A stretch of 64,000 nt of DNA, taken from NCBI RefSeq assembly GCF_009754945.1, contig NZ_WPIN01000019.1, forward strand, positions 92,720-156,719. Reading direction: 5' to 3'. This document shows positions 35,504-43,431 of this stretch, one piece after another. The notes beneath the pieces were generated by a model that saw nothing but the letters and a program-made list of their open reading frames with translations, did no database searches and had not been told where the DNA came from. The first letter of the stretch is position 1. Each line of letters opens with the position of its first letter. The stretch comes from Spirosoma arboris. GTDB taxonomy: Bacteria; Bacteroidota; Bacteroidia; Cytophagales; Spirosomataceae. The position numbers and the translations under genes were made by a program.

Positions 35504-35958
35504 ACCTGTTGGGTGGGAGATAAATGGTTAAGCATGAAGGTTGCTAAGTCAAATTTCTGGTTCCCATCAGGCCGATAAAACGCCCACAAGACCGGGGCCG
35601 TAATCGATAGCAGAGCCAGGACCGCCATATAGACATAAGCCATTCGATAGGTGGCCGTCCATAGTTGGATCATGGTATTGGAAAAAACGAGTTCACCCGG
35701 GTGCAAGGCACCGACCGTAAATTCGGTATAATCGGCCATCGCGTAGAAGACCAGAAAGGCCAGCAGTAACGAGCCAAAGCGTTTGTGGAGCACCGGCAGG
35801 GCTTGCCGCGCACTCCGACCCAATTCGCCCAGGTTGAGCCAGCTCCGTTCGGGCTGCGAAGGGGTGGGCCCTGGATCAGACGAGGGTGCTGGCTGATCCA
35901 GGGGCGTAGGTTCCGCAATCGGTTCCGTTTTGGGTTGATTTCGGATATTGAGTTGCAT
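35410..35958 (-). CDS. three-TM membrane protein, holin candidate
   Basis: From MQLNIRNQPKTEP the 182-aa protein has a Pro-rich N-terminus and three TMs (LLLAFLVFYAMADY, MAYVYMAVLALLSITAPVLW, WLFFVAFWLNCLLFILLLMV). Its overlap with a secreted CHAP hydrolase and the number of TMs fit a holin-like role, though no family is recognised. Confidence 0.55.
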   Translation of the reverse strand: MQLNIRNQPKTEPIAEPTPLDQPAPSSDPGPTPSQPERSWLNLGELGRSARQALPVLHKRFGSLLLAFLVFYAMADYTEFTVGALHPGELVFSNTMIQLWTATYRMAYVYMAVLALLSITAPVLWAFYRPDGNQKFDLATFMLNHLSPTQQVWLFFVAFWLNCLLFILLLMVRLPESVNVGR

Positions 35959-35959
35959 A

Positions 35960-36157
35960 TCAGAATGTGGTTCGGAGTTGTTGCAGAGCAGTAATAGCCT
36001 GGTCAATTTCCTGACGAATCATCTGGTCAAGCAGTTTACAGGCGGCTACCTTATCCACGGTTGAAAGCCCTTCATCATTTAAGGCATTGAATATGCCTTG
36101 AGCGGCTTCCTGCGCACGATCAATAGTCGGTGTTTCGGATGGTTGGTTAGTAGGCAT
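35960..36157 (-). CDS. 65-aa helical protein
   Basis: The frame begins MPTNQPSETPTIDRAQEAAQ, continues helical and has no TM. It ends 1 bp before the next gene's ATG and starts shortly after a small membrane-protein gene. No family is recognised. Confidence 0.5.
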   Translation of the reverse strand: MPTNQPSETPTIDRAQEAAQGIFNALNDEGLSTVDKVAACKLLDQMIRQEIDQAITALQQLRTTF

Positions 36158-36170
36158 AGAGATTGTGGCA

Positions 36171-36299
36171 CTAGGCCGATTTGTTGTTTTTGTAGTACTC
36201 TCGGATACTCAGGTAGTTGGCGACCAGGGAAAGACAGGTCGAGAGGACCACCACGCCCACGAAAATGAGCGACCAGGTTTTATTCGCTTTGGTATTCAT
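36171..36299 (-). CDS. 42-aa single-pass membrane protein
   Basis: The frame MNTKANKTWSLIFVGVVVLS begins at an ATG that overlaps the TGA of the muramidase gene (ATGA) and contains one TM and a short tail (IREYYKNNKSA). Coupling and composition support it. Confidence 0.6.
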   Translation of the reverse strand: MNTKANKTWSLIFVGVVVLSTCLSLVANYLSIREYYKNNKSA

Positions 36300-36976
36300 G
36301 TCAGTGCTTGTTTGAATTTGGTTTTCGTGTAGGCCCACATAGCTGACCATTTACCATCAAAAGCGTAATACGCAGCAGCCCCCAGCAGACATAGGGCAAG
36401 TAGGGCCAAAACAGTGCTTCCATCCATCCAGGGTTGTTTCGTCACGGGGTCATTGGTGACCGGAAAAGCCTGCGTACGGTACTTGGCATAAGCAGCCGCC
36501 AATTTTCCGTCGTAATTATTGGCTTTGTACCCCGCTCCGTTGTAGCGGTAAGCGAATCCGGCCCAATTATGCGTCCGTAGTTCATCATCGATCTGATTGG
36601 CTTTCACGAAGGCGATAAAGGCGTTTAATTGAGCCAGTTCCCCCGTTTTCATGGCCGCTACAAATGCTTCGACCGAGCTATACCCACAGTCTTCATAATT
36701 GAAGCCCATGATTTGGTAACGGCCCCAGGAGGTTGACAGCATGGCCGCTCGGGCATTTTTTAGCACCGCCTGGTTAAAAGCGGCATTGCCGGAGCCCGTT
36801 ATCGTTATGCCTGTATAGCCCTTGAATTTGGCCGACTCGAACCGAATAACGATTTGTCCAGCACTGTCAAACCCTTTCCCGTTGCTCTCGACTTCATCGA
36901 CGGCCCGGATGGTCGGCACATCGGTACCTAACTCCTTGGCGGCTTGAATCAGATCGTTATTGGTCAGGCTTAACAT
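36296..36976 (-). CDS. tail-anchored N-acetylmuramidase (PF11860-like)
   Basis: The 226-aa protein matches the N-acetylmuramidase family along its length: VDEVESNGKGFDSAG with the catalytic Glu, IVIRFESAKF, STSWGRYQIMGFNYEDCGY, and WAGFAYRYNGAGYKANNYD. Unlike usual endolysins it ends in a TM (TVLALLALCLLGAAAYYAF) and a basic tail, and it has no signal peptide. A cytoplasmic wall hydrolase anchored by its C-terminus makes sense if that face of the membrane becomes the outer face of a virion membrane. Confidence 0.85.
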   Translation of the reverse strand: MLSLTNNDLIQAAKELGTDVPTIRAVDEVESNGKGFDSAGQIVIRFESAKFKGYTGITITGSGNAAFNQAVLKNARAAMLSTSWGRYQIMGFNYEDCGYSSVEAFVAAMKTGELAQLNAFIAFVKANQIDDELRTHNWAGFAYRYNGAGYKANNYDGKLAAAYAKYRTQAFPVTNDPVTKQPWMDGSTVLALLALCLLGAAAYYAFDGKWSAMWAYTKTKFKQALT

Positions 36977-37142
36977 GATTTGTCAAGGGATAGGACTAGC
37001 GGGCATTCGCGCTGCAGTAAAGACTAATTGATCTATGCTCCAGCTTTCTGTGAGTGAGCTGCGGGGTTTGCCGCTCGATCACGCACACTTGCCCGGTGAA
37101 TGGCATACCGAACAAGTCTTTTTTTGGTCTGCTCCCGCTTTT

Positions 37143-37343
37143 TCATGTGCGTAGGGCTTTGTGAACGATCACGTCTTTTACCCCGACCAGAATAACCCCG
37201 GCGAGTACCACCAGAAAGGCCATTAAGGCGAAGTAGCTGACCGTGGGCGTATCGAGTTCGTGTTTGACGACGATGGGCACGCCCTCTTTCGAGATTTTGT
37301 CGATGCCATCGACTACTTTTCCTAAATCATCTACGAGTGCCAT
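37143..37343 (-). CDS. 66-aa membrane protein
   Basis: A polar N-terminus (MALVDDLGKVVDGIDKISKE) leads to one TM (YFALMAFLVVLAGVILVGV) and a short tail. There is no signal peptide and no recognised family. A 166-bp non-coding gap separates it from the muramidase gene. Confidence 0.6.
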   Translation of the reverse strand: MALVDDLGKVVDGIDKISKEGVPIVVKHELDTPTVSYFALMAFLVVLAGVILVGVKDVIVHKALRT

Positions 37344-37353
37344 AATTCTTGAC

Positions 37354-37818
37354 TTATTTGTCCATTCCTAATTCCCGCATTCGCTTCAGGATTTCGCGTT
37401 TGCGTTGTGCTGCCAGCCCAATCGGACCGAAATACTCCCCATCGATCACCGTATAGAGGGTTTGCCCCTTACCCGCCAGATAGCGTTGGTTATACTGGTT
37501 GAAGATGTAGACGAGCTGGTTATCGGTCAGAAACAGAATCTTTTCGACGGCGAGTGTCTTTTCATCGACATCCAAACTCCATCCGTCGAATGCCTGAAAC
37601 AGCGCATCCAGAATGTTCGGTGCCTGCTTGCTCACAAAGTCATCCGTTACCGGGTCTTTGGTGGGCGAAGCCGGATAGCTGACCGTCACCCCTTTACCCG
37701 AATTTCGCCCGATGAAGTAGACCACCAGCAGGACCCCGGCAATCAACAGGGCGTACTGCAAAGGCCGGTAGGCCAGGGCATTCTTCACCGAATCCGGGAC
37801 TCTAATTTTTGGGAGCAT
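37354..37818 (-). CDS. N-terminally anchored protein
   Basis: The 154-aa protein has a TM at about residues 20-38 (LQYALLIAGVLLVVYFIG) and a helical C-terminal domain ending in a charged helix (AAQRKREILKRMRELG). It overlaps the upstream gene by 17 bp. No family is recognised. Confidence 0.6.
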   Translation of the reverse strand: MLPKIRVPDSVKNALAYRPLQYALLIAGVLLVVYFIGRNSGKGVTVSYPASPTKDPVTDDFVSKQAPNILDALFQAFDGWSLDVDEKTLAVEKILFLTDNQLVYIFNQYNQRYLAGKGQTLYTVIDGEYFGPIGLAAQRKREILKRMRELGMDK

Positions 37819-38461
37819 GACGTTGATACAGTTTTGCGATCACTAGGCCAACGATAACAGCAACTAGGCCAATGCCAACCCATTTGAGTGTACCGAGCAG
37901 CCCTGTTCCTACCGTGTTTTCAAGCGTTGTACCAACAGAAGGCTCTGGTTCTGGCCCAGTGCCGTCCGGCGTAGGTAAAGCACCTGCGGGAACTTTGCTG
38001 GTAATGTAATTACGCGACACCCAGCCCATTCCACCACTGGCTAGGCTGAATAAGGTAAATCCGTTGCTCGTTGTACCATCCGTTGTGCCAATCAAGGCAT
38101 TCGGTTTTAAGACAAGCAGGATATTCTTGGACGAGGCCGACGTAGCGGTCGAGCGGACATTAACCGAGTTTGGACCAGGAATTACATAATACGTTGCCGA
38201 GTTAGCCAAGTATTCATAAACAACCTCCTGACGGATGTAGGCATACTGATAACGGACGCTGTTATACGTGAGCGGAGTTGCCAGCTTTACGTAAGCATAA
38301 TCGGTCAGTAGGTAGGATTCGGTTCGCTCATAGATGCCGATCACGGTGCTCTCTTTGACAGAGCCAATTTTGGTGCCACCAGGCTTGGTGTAGAGAAAGA
38401 AAAATTCATCTACGTTCTTATCTGGTCCGGCTTTCGTTTTTAAGCTTGCTCCGATTTTCAT
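37802..38461 (-). CDS. tail-anchored protein with SH3b-like repeats
   Basis: The 219-aa protein contains two SH3b-like segments, the clearer being SVNVRSTATSASSKNILLVL followed by GMGWVSRNYI. It then has a Pro/Gly linker and a C-terminal TM (WVGIGLVAVIVGLVIAKLY). Bacterial SH3 domains bind peptidoglycan, so this may be a wall-docking protein. Its ATG overlaps the upstream TGA (ATGA). Confidence 0.65.
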   Translation of the reverse strand: MKIGASLKTKAGPDKNVDEFFFLYTKPGGTKIGSVKESTVIGIYERTESYLLTDYAYVKLATPLTYNSVRYQYAYIRQEVVYEYLANSATYYVIPGPNSVNVRSTATSASSKNILLVLKPNALIGTTDGTTSNGFTLFSLASGGMGWVSRNYITSKVPAGALPTPDGTGPEPEPSVGTTLENTVGTGLLGTLKWVGIGLVAVIVGLVIAKLYQRHAPKN

Positions 38462-39084
38462 GGTTTCTTTTTGGGCTTGTTAAACGACATGACCAGCACC
38501 ACAATGAGCGTTACGATACCCAATCCCAGCACACCGTATAATCCCCAGGTGAGGTATTTTTTGGTCGTATCGGTTTCCGTAGGCGGTGTGGTCGTTGGGG
38601 TAGTCGTAGTAGGTGCAGGTACCAATACGTAGACGGTTTTACCATCCGAGGCCGTTACCGGTACACGCCCGGCTCCGGGAGTTGTGGATACATCGGAGGT
38701 ATCCTTGGTAGGAGCTGAGGTACTGCCGGTCGAGCCACTGGCTACCCCGTTATAGCTTCCATCGCTATTGGGTGCGCTGGTATCTTTCGAGGCATCGTAG
38801 GCCGGATTCGTCTCTAGCGTGACATCATCGGCGAGTAGATACAATGCTGTCACCTGGGGAACACTGAGCACTAGACCAAAGGAAACGCGTAATACCTCCA
38901 GCCACGTCTTTATGCCGTCACTAAAGTTCTTGCCCGTAGCTGTACCAACCGTTTGAGGCCCATTGATGAATTCTGGCGTTATTCCTGATGACTCGGGCGA
39001 ACTGTAGACTCGCACAGAATCGGGGGCCACTACCTTGACCAACTGACCACGCTGGCTAGCCTTGTATGTGTACGTACTGCTCAT
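38458..39084 (-). CDS. tail-anchored protein with long Ser/Thr/Pro linker
   Basis: The start MSSTYTYKASQRGQLVKVV is fixed by an ATGA overlap with the upstream stop. The 208-aa product has a compact N-terminal SH3-like beta domain (VAPDSVRVYSSPESSG), a Thr-rich linker, a TM (LYGVLGLGIVTLIVVLVMSF) and the tail NKPKKKP. The N-domain resembles that of its neighbours, suggesting duplication. Confidence 0.6.
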   Translation of the reverse strand: MSSTYTYKASQRGQLVKVVAPDSVRVYSSPESSGITPEFINGPQTVGTATGKNFSDGIKTWLEVLRVSFGLVLSVPQVTALYLLADDVTLETNPAYDASKDTSAPNSDGSYNGVASGSTGSTSAPTKDTSDVSTTPGAGRVPVTASDGKTVYVLVPAPTTTTPTTTPPTETDTTKKYLTWGLYGVLGLGIVTLIVVLVMSFNKPKKKP

Positions 39085-39794
39085 TTCTTTTTGCGAAGTA
39101 AAACGACAAGCAATCCAGCGAATAGGGTAAGTATGCCTACTCCAATCAGTATGTTTGTCGTGGTGAATACAGTCGATTTTGTGCTGGTAGCCGGAGTCGT
39201 TCCCGTACCATCGGTCAGGCCCGTTTTGGGCACCGTGCTCGTGGTGAGTGTTTTTTTGCTTTCTGGGGTCAGCGCCAAGAACTGCTCCCATTCCGTGGCA
39301 TAGCCGTTGGGAAAGGTGAGTAGCCAACTGTCTTCCCCTTTCGCGTTGGTCTGCTTGACAATGGTGGGTGTGGGTATGCCGGGAAAGGATTTCAAGGCGG
39401 TTTCAATTTCCTGCCGTTTGTCCTCTTCCTGGGCTACCTGAGTAGCCCCTTCCCGATACGTGTCTCGTACCCAGCCGATACCTTCATCATCGATGTTGAT
39501 ATAAGCCTCGTGAAACTCAGGAATATCGACCCCGCCACCAAAGAGACCACCCCCCACCGTTACCCAGACAAAGTTGAGTACCTTCAGGAATTGGGGTCCC
39601 TCCGTGCTGGGATAGATCTGGTCATCCGCTACTTTGCCAATGGCTTCGCCTTTCCGGTAGTCCCGCAAGGCGTGATTGCCATTCTGGTCGTTGGTATGGG
39701 TTGGGCTGGCGTTAATACTGGGAGCCAGATAAACGCCGACGCGATCTTTTAAGGCGTAGATCATCTCGCCAACCTTGGGAGCAATATAGGCCAT
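39081..39794 (-). CDS. tail-anchored protein with SH3-like N-terminus
   Basis: From MAYIAPKVGEMIYALKDRVG the 237-aa protein has an SH3-like region (VYLAPSINASPTHTND), a helical middle, a Thr-rich linker, a TM (ILIGVGILTLFAGLLVVLL) and the tail RKKK. It is coupled to the next gene by ATGA overlap. It is probably one of a family of three adjacent paralogues. Confidence 0.6.
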   Translation of the reverse strand: MAYIAPKVGEMIYALKDRVGVYLAPSINASPTHTNDQNGNHALRDYRKGEAIGKVADDQIYPSTEGPQFLKVLNFVWVTVGGGLFGGGVDIPEFHEAYINIDDEGIGWVRDTYREGATQVAQEEDKRQEIETALKSFPGIPTPTIVKQTNAKGEDSWLLTFPNGYATEWEQFLALTPESKKTLTTSTVPKTGLTDGTGTTPATSTKSTVFTTTNILIGVGILTLFAGLLVVLLRKKK

Positions 39795-39879
39795 GATGCA
39801 GGTGAGAAAAAATAGGCCAGGATACGGGCCACATGGGACCATCCCGGCCTATTCGTTGATGAAGTGTACTGCTATTGGC

Positions 39880-40530
39880 TTACTTTCTGCCGCCCGACTT
39901 TTTCTTGCGGGTAGCCAGGTAGATGATGCCCCCCACCACGACCGCAGCCACGACGGCGATAATGATTTTAGTGGTCTTACTCATACCCGTGGTGGTGGTT
40001 GCCCCACTCGTTGAAGTGGTGGCCGCGTCACCCGTGACGGCAGTAGTCAGTTTGGTGAGCAGGGTTTGCTGGGTAGCAGCCGCGTCATCCGCCTTTTTCT
40101 GGGCATCCGCTGCCGATACGTAAGCTTTCACGCTACCATCCGCCGTTTGCTCGAAGGGCATCAGCTCATTCGATGCGTTGACCGGTACTAAGCCATTGTC
40201 GATCAGTCCGAGCGACTGAATTTTCGAGAGCGTTGGGGCCAAAGCAGCCAGGTCTTTCAGGGCCGGGATGTTGTTGGGCAGGGCCAGTCCAAGCAAATTG
40301 GTCAGGTACTGAGCCTGCTTGATAGCGGGTTGCTCGATCACCGTATTATCACTGGCTTTGAGAACCGAGACGACGGGAATCAGCGTGTTTTTGTAGTAAC
40401 GAAGGTCAATCTTGAACTTAACGGCCTGGCCGTTATAGGAAGCTACGTCAATCGTACCGAATGAATCGCCATCCCGGAGCTGACCTGCTACGAAGCCGTT
40501 ACGGGCTGTGTGGCCTGTTGCAAATGCCAT
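39880..40530 (-). CDS. tail-anchored structural-type protein
   Basis: The 216-aa protein has a beta-rich N-terminal domain (GTIDVASYNGQAVKFKIDL), a helical part, a Thr/Ser/Gly linker, a TM (IIIAVVAAVVVGGIIYLA) and the tail TRKKKSGGRK. There is no signal peptide and no recognised family. It is a candidate abundant virion membrane protein. Confidence 0.6.
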   Translation of the reverse strand: MAFATGHTARNGFVAGQLRDGDSFGTIDVASYNGQAVKFKIDLRYYKNTLIPVVSVLKASDNTVIEQPAIKQAQYLTNLLGLALPNNIPALKDLAALAPTLSKIQSLGLIDNGLVPVNASNELMPFEQTADGSVKAYVSAADAQKKADDAAATQQTLLTKLTTAVTGDAATTSTSGATTTTGMSKTTKIIIAVVAAVVVGGIIYLATRKKKSGGRK

Positions 40531-40606
40531 GATAAACTTTGTTTGTTAGTGAAGTTGAAAAATGATCAGTGTGCCGGGGGACGCGGTAAGTTGTTGACTA
40601 GGTGAC

Positions 40607-41086
40607 TTAACAGAGTTGTCTGCGCGGGTCGCGTATTCGTCGGTTTTTGGGCTCTACCCAGATAAGGCTCTCAGCCGGATCGTCTTTTAGGCTTCGATGA
40701 AACCGTTTACCCGTATTATCCCGAAAGACACTTGTGACCGATTGGGCAGACGTGTTTTTTACTGTCGATTGGGCCATACGTCCGCGCTGGGGTGCCGGGT
40801 GGTCATCCTGAGCCAGTAGACAAGGATTCGCCAGAATACTCGTGGCCGTGCCATTGGGCATCGACTGGTCGATCTGGATAGTTGGTTCAAATTGGACCTG
40901 AATAGCAACCGGGTAATCCAAATGCTGGACAACGGCTACACGTTGATCCGTTTGGGCTGTGAACAAATCAACGGGTTGTTGCTTGTCGGGCTTAACTTGA
41001 ACAGAGGTGGCCGCTGGTGGGCTACTGGCTTGGGTTTGGCAGAGGGCCGAAACGCAAAGTAAGAGAGTAAGTGCAATCGTTTTCAT
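40607..41086 (-). CDS. exported hypothetical protein
   Basis: The 159-aa protein begins with a clear signal peptide (MKTIALTLLLCVSALCQTQA) and continues soluble, Gln/Pro-rich, with a basic C-terminus (WVEPKNRRIRDPRRQLC). It is one of the few products in this block with a classical export signal. Confidence 0.6.
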   Translation of the reverse strand: MKTIALTLLLCVSALCQTQASSPPAATSVQVKPDKQQPVDLFTAQTDQRVAVVQHLDYPVAIQVQFEPTIQIDQSMPNGTATSILANPCLLAQDDHPAPQRGRMAQSTVKNTSAQSVTSVFRDNTGKRFHRSLKDDPAESLIWVEPKNRRIRDPRRQLC

Positions 41087-41092
41087 CGGTTT

Positions 41093-41428
41093 TTATCTGG
41101 TTTTAAGACGTGAATTGCTTAGGGCAATGAGTGACAGTATCAAAAGTAAGGCAGCGGTAGCGTAAAGGGATAGACTGATCGTCCGTTGGGTTTGGACCTG
41201 TGTTTGAGTCGCTTGCAAGGCTGCATTGGCCTGTTCAGCATTAAGATTATCCAGCGTTCGGATATAGGTGGCATACTGGTCGATCTGAGCGGTCGTGTTT
41301 TTAGCCTGCTGGTCCGTGATTGCCTGTTGTCCCGCCTGCTCCAATTGATTATTCGCCTGGATTTGCGAGAAAATACCCGCTCCGGCAGAGAAGATGGATA
41401 AGGCTAACGGAATCAAAAACAACGGCAT
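41093..41428 (-). CDS. two-TM membrane protein with helical middle
   Basis: Hydrophobic ends (MPLFLIPLALSIFSAGAGIF; YATAALLLILSLIALS) flank a Gln/Ala-rich coiled region (NNQLEQAGQQAITDQQA) in 111 aa. It could form an oligomeric channel or a virion membrane component. No family is recognised. Confidence 0.55.
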   Translation of the reverse strand: MPLFLIPLALSIFSAGAGIFSQIQANNQLEQAGQQAITDQQAKNTTAQIDQYATYIRTLDNLNAEQANAALQATQTQVQTQRTISLSLYATAALLLILSLIALSNSRLKTR

Positions 41429-41431
41429 CGC

Positions 41432-41779
41432 CTACTTCGCTTTTCGTTTCAGGATCAAGAGCACGGATACCGTGGCAATGAGCAGTAGGCCACCAATGAT
41501 GCCCACCATTACTAACGTATCGTTGCGCTTCTGATCGTTGTAGGTAGCCAGCGCCGAATCCCGATCCGCTTGCAACTTGGCTAAGCTTAGATCGAACTGC
41601 TCTTTACTGAGCGTCGCATCGTTGGTCAGTTGGGCTAATTTGACCTGGTAGTCTCCTCGAATCTGATCCCCTTCATTTTTGACCAGTCCCTGTCCGATGG
41701 AACCGGCAGAACTAATCAGGCTCGAACCCGCTCCGCCACTGCCAAACAGATTGCTCCAAAAGCTGGTACTGTTATCCAT
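41432..41779 (-). CDS. tail-anchored protein with coiled coil
   Basis: The 115-aa product starts at MDNSTSFWSNLFGSGGAGSS, continues with a glycine-rich amphipathic stretch and a coiled coil (LSKEQFDLSLAKLQADRDS), and ends in a TM (VMVGIIGGLLLIATVSVLLI) and KRKAK. It overlaps the upstream gene by 8 bp. Confidence 0.6.
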   Translation of the reverse strand: MDNSTSFWSNLFGSGGAGSSLISSAGSIGQGLVKNEGDQIRGDYQVKLAQLTNDATLSKEQFDLSLAKLQADRDSALATYNDQKRNDTLVMVGIIGGLLLIATVSVLLILKRKAK

Positions 41780-42125
41780 GTTGCTTGCGTTTTTTGGTGA
41801 TGATGATGGCAATCACGACGCCCAGTAGGGTCACGCCCACCGCCACATACATCAGAATCGTTTGCTGCTTTTTCTTCTTGGCAGCGGCCTGCTGGGCATC
41901 AAATTCCTCCTTAGCGATCCGGGCGGCTTCTTCCTGGGCTGCGGTACTGGTATTGGTCCCCGTGTCGATGCCCCGCTTCTGGGCTTCCTTTTGGAGTATC
42001 TGTCCCAATTGCTCAATCGCCTGTTTGGCACCCGCGCGTAACACCTCATTGATTCCGTCTTTCACCTCAGGGGAAAGCGATTGTTCGGCAATGCCGTATT
42101 GGGCGAGAAACGTGCTGGATGTCAT
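41772..42125 (-). CDS. tail-anchored helical protein
   Basis: The 117-aa product has a helical, Ala/Gln-rich body (VKDGINEVLRAGAKQAIEQL), a TM (TILMYVAVGVTLLGVVIAII) and a basic tail (TKKRKQHG). No family is recognised; the layout is the element's recurring one. Confidence 0.6.
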   Translation of the reverse strand: MTSSTFLAQYGIAEQSLSPEVKDGINEVLRAGAKQAIEQLGQILQKEAQKRGIDTGTNTSTAAQEEAARIAKEEFDAQQAAAKKKKQQTILMYVAVGVTLLGVVIAIIITKKRKQHG

Positions 42126-42174
42126 TGGTCTTGAGCAATTGAGACAAATACTAGATTCGGGTGGCTTCGTTCGA

Positions 42175-42684
42175 TTACGACAGAGGTGGCAGGGTACTCG
42201 TCGCAGAACCAGGCATGGCGACCTTGAGCGTCAACTTTACGCGTTGACCCGCCAGCAGCTTCATTTCCAGCGAATTCATTTGGCCCGACTTGAAGGGCTC
42301 CGAGAACGTATGCAGGACTGCCGATTTGCCCGGCACCAGCGTAGCGACCGTTTCAATGTTAGTCACTGTAGCGGGCTTGAACTCGACGTAAGTCTTTTGA
42401 ACGAAATTCATAGTGGCTTGCGCCAGACTATCCGAATCTACCTCAATGGCGACAATCTGAATGTTTTCCAGTTGAGAGAGGTATTCGTCAAATTCTTCGA
42501 GCGCACCGGCAGGAACGATTTCAGAAACCTGAATATCCACCTTACTGGCTTCATCTTTGAATGATTCTTCAGCAAGAAACTTACCCTTGAGCAGTTTAGC
42601 ACGGCGCAACATGGCCGGAATCAGAATGGCCATTACGTCCCCATCGGAGGGGTTGACCAGGACGAACGAAATTTCGGAGTTCAT
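42175..42684 (-). CDS. soluble alpha/beta protein, possible structural component
   Basis: The 169-aa protein begins MNSEISFVLVNPSDGDVMAI and has beta-rich C-terminal segments (VTNIETVATLVPGKSAVLHT, LLAGQRVKLTLKVAMPG). It has no TM and is encoded near the start of the long operon. It could be a capsid-type or scaffold protein, but no fold can be assigned by eye. Confidence 0.5.
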   Translation of the reverse strand: MNSEISFVLVNPSDGDVMAILIPAMLRRAKLLKGKFLAEESFKDEASKVDIQVSEIVPAGALEEFDEYLSQLENIQIVAIEVDSDSLAQATMNFVQKTYVEFKPATVTNIETVATLVPGKSAVLHTFSEPFKSGQMNSLEMKLLAGQRVKLTLKVAMPGSATSTLPPLS

Positions 42685-42716
42685 ATGAAAGTTTATTTTA
42701 TCAGTGTAAACCGGAC

Positions 42717-43070
42717 CTAGACCGCCGGAGTGGTTGCAATTTTTTCACCCTTTGGGGTCGCATCGACGGGTTCAGTATCCTCATCATCCTGCTCTATTAC
42801 GGGTGGTCTGACGATTCGCTTTTTACCTTGATCGGCTTCGAATTTTAGGTCCGCCAACTCATTTTCGGCTTCATGAATCTGATTCTCGATCCGTTCCAGT
42901 TTGGCTAATCGGTACGTATGCGATTTGGCCAAAAAGGAACGGTAGACCACGACCAGCAAGGCTAACGCTGCCAGGCAACCAATGAAGGCCGCAATGGTAA
43001 TGGTGGTGGTTTGCGTCCAGTTAATTCGACTCATGCGGGGGGCACGTACTACGGCTTGTTGGTACTCCAT
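42717..43070 (-). CDS. membrane protein, first gene of the long operon
   Basis: The 117-aa protein has a TM (TTITIAAFIGCLAALALLVV) near its N-terminus, then a coiled coil (LAKLERIENQIHEAENELA) and an acidic tail. It lies about 160 bp downstream of three direct repeats that may control the operon. Confidence 0.6.
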   Translation of the reverse strand: MEYQQAVVRAPRMSRINWTQTTTITIAAFIGCLAALALLVVVYRSFLAKSHTYRLAKLERIENQIHEAENELADLKFEADQGKKRIVRPPVIEQDDEDTEPVDATPKGEKIATTPAV

Positions 43071-43350
43071 CTGTGTAGGGGGTTTGTTTGAATTTTCGTT
43101 GCCGGGTGGTTCGTGCGTGGGGGTAGGCTGCGTCTAGACCTACCCCGTTGCACACCAAACCCCCCGGTTTAGTCGGATCAAACATAGAAGACGTGTCAAG
43201 AAGAAATTTTGGAGTTGGCAGGTAATCAACCGCTTATCGGGGGTAAATGCCTGTAATCACCCGGTTATCAGGGGTAAATGCCCGGTTATTGGGGGTAAAT
43301 TTTAGGTCCATTTTTACCAAAAAAGCCGCTGACAACTCGGTCAACGGCTT
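43071..43350. promoter_or_regulatory. regulatory region upstream of the long operon
   Basis: The gap contains a hairpin (GGGGTAGG/CCTACCCC, about 43120-43146), the palindromic AACCCCCCGGTT, the three direct repeats described separately, and a hairpin near 43324-43350 (AAGCCG-like arms). No gene is seen. The main operon promoter must lie here, but I cannot pick its -7 box with confidence. Confidence 0.5.
43230..43303. repeat. three direct repeats (iteron-like) upstream of the long operon
   Basis: Copies of CCGGTTATCGGGGGTAAATG begin at 43230, 43261 and 43282, with 2-4 differences between copies and spacings of 31 and 21 bp (about three and two helical turns). Phased repeats like these bind a regulator or replication initiator. 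Confidence 0.65.
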
Positions 43351-43409
43351 CAAATTATAGGGCTGAGGCCCTATATTGAGTCATTATAGGGTCTCAGCCC
43401 TATAATTTG
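43351..43409. terminator. 25-bp inverted repeat after the second serine recombinase
   Basis: The arms 43351-43375 and 43385-43409 (core AAATTATAGGGCTGAGGCCC) pair with a single G.U. The repeat is 23 bp downstream of the recombinase stop on the minus strand and is probably its terminator. Confidence 0.65.
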
Positions 43410-43431
43410 AATAAGTGATGCTGACTTACAG

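Noticed and set aside
41785..42564. 259-aa plus-strand frame opposite three minus-strand genes
   Set aside because: It covers tightly packed, coupled minus-strand genes and encodes no recognisable domain.
42175..42684. Assignment of the 169-aa protein as the major capsid protein
   Set aside because: Position and beta content are suggestive, but no jelly-roll fold can be shown by eye; left as an unknown soluble protein.
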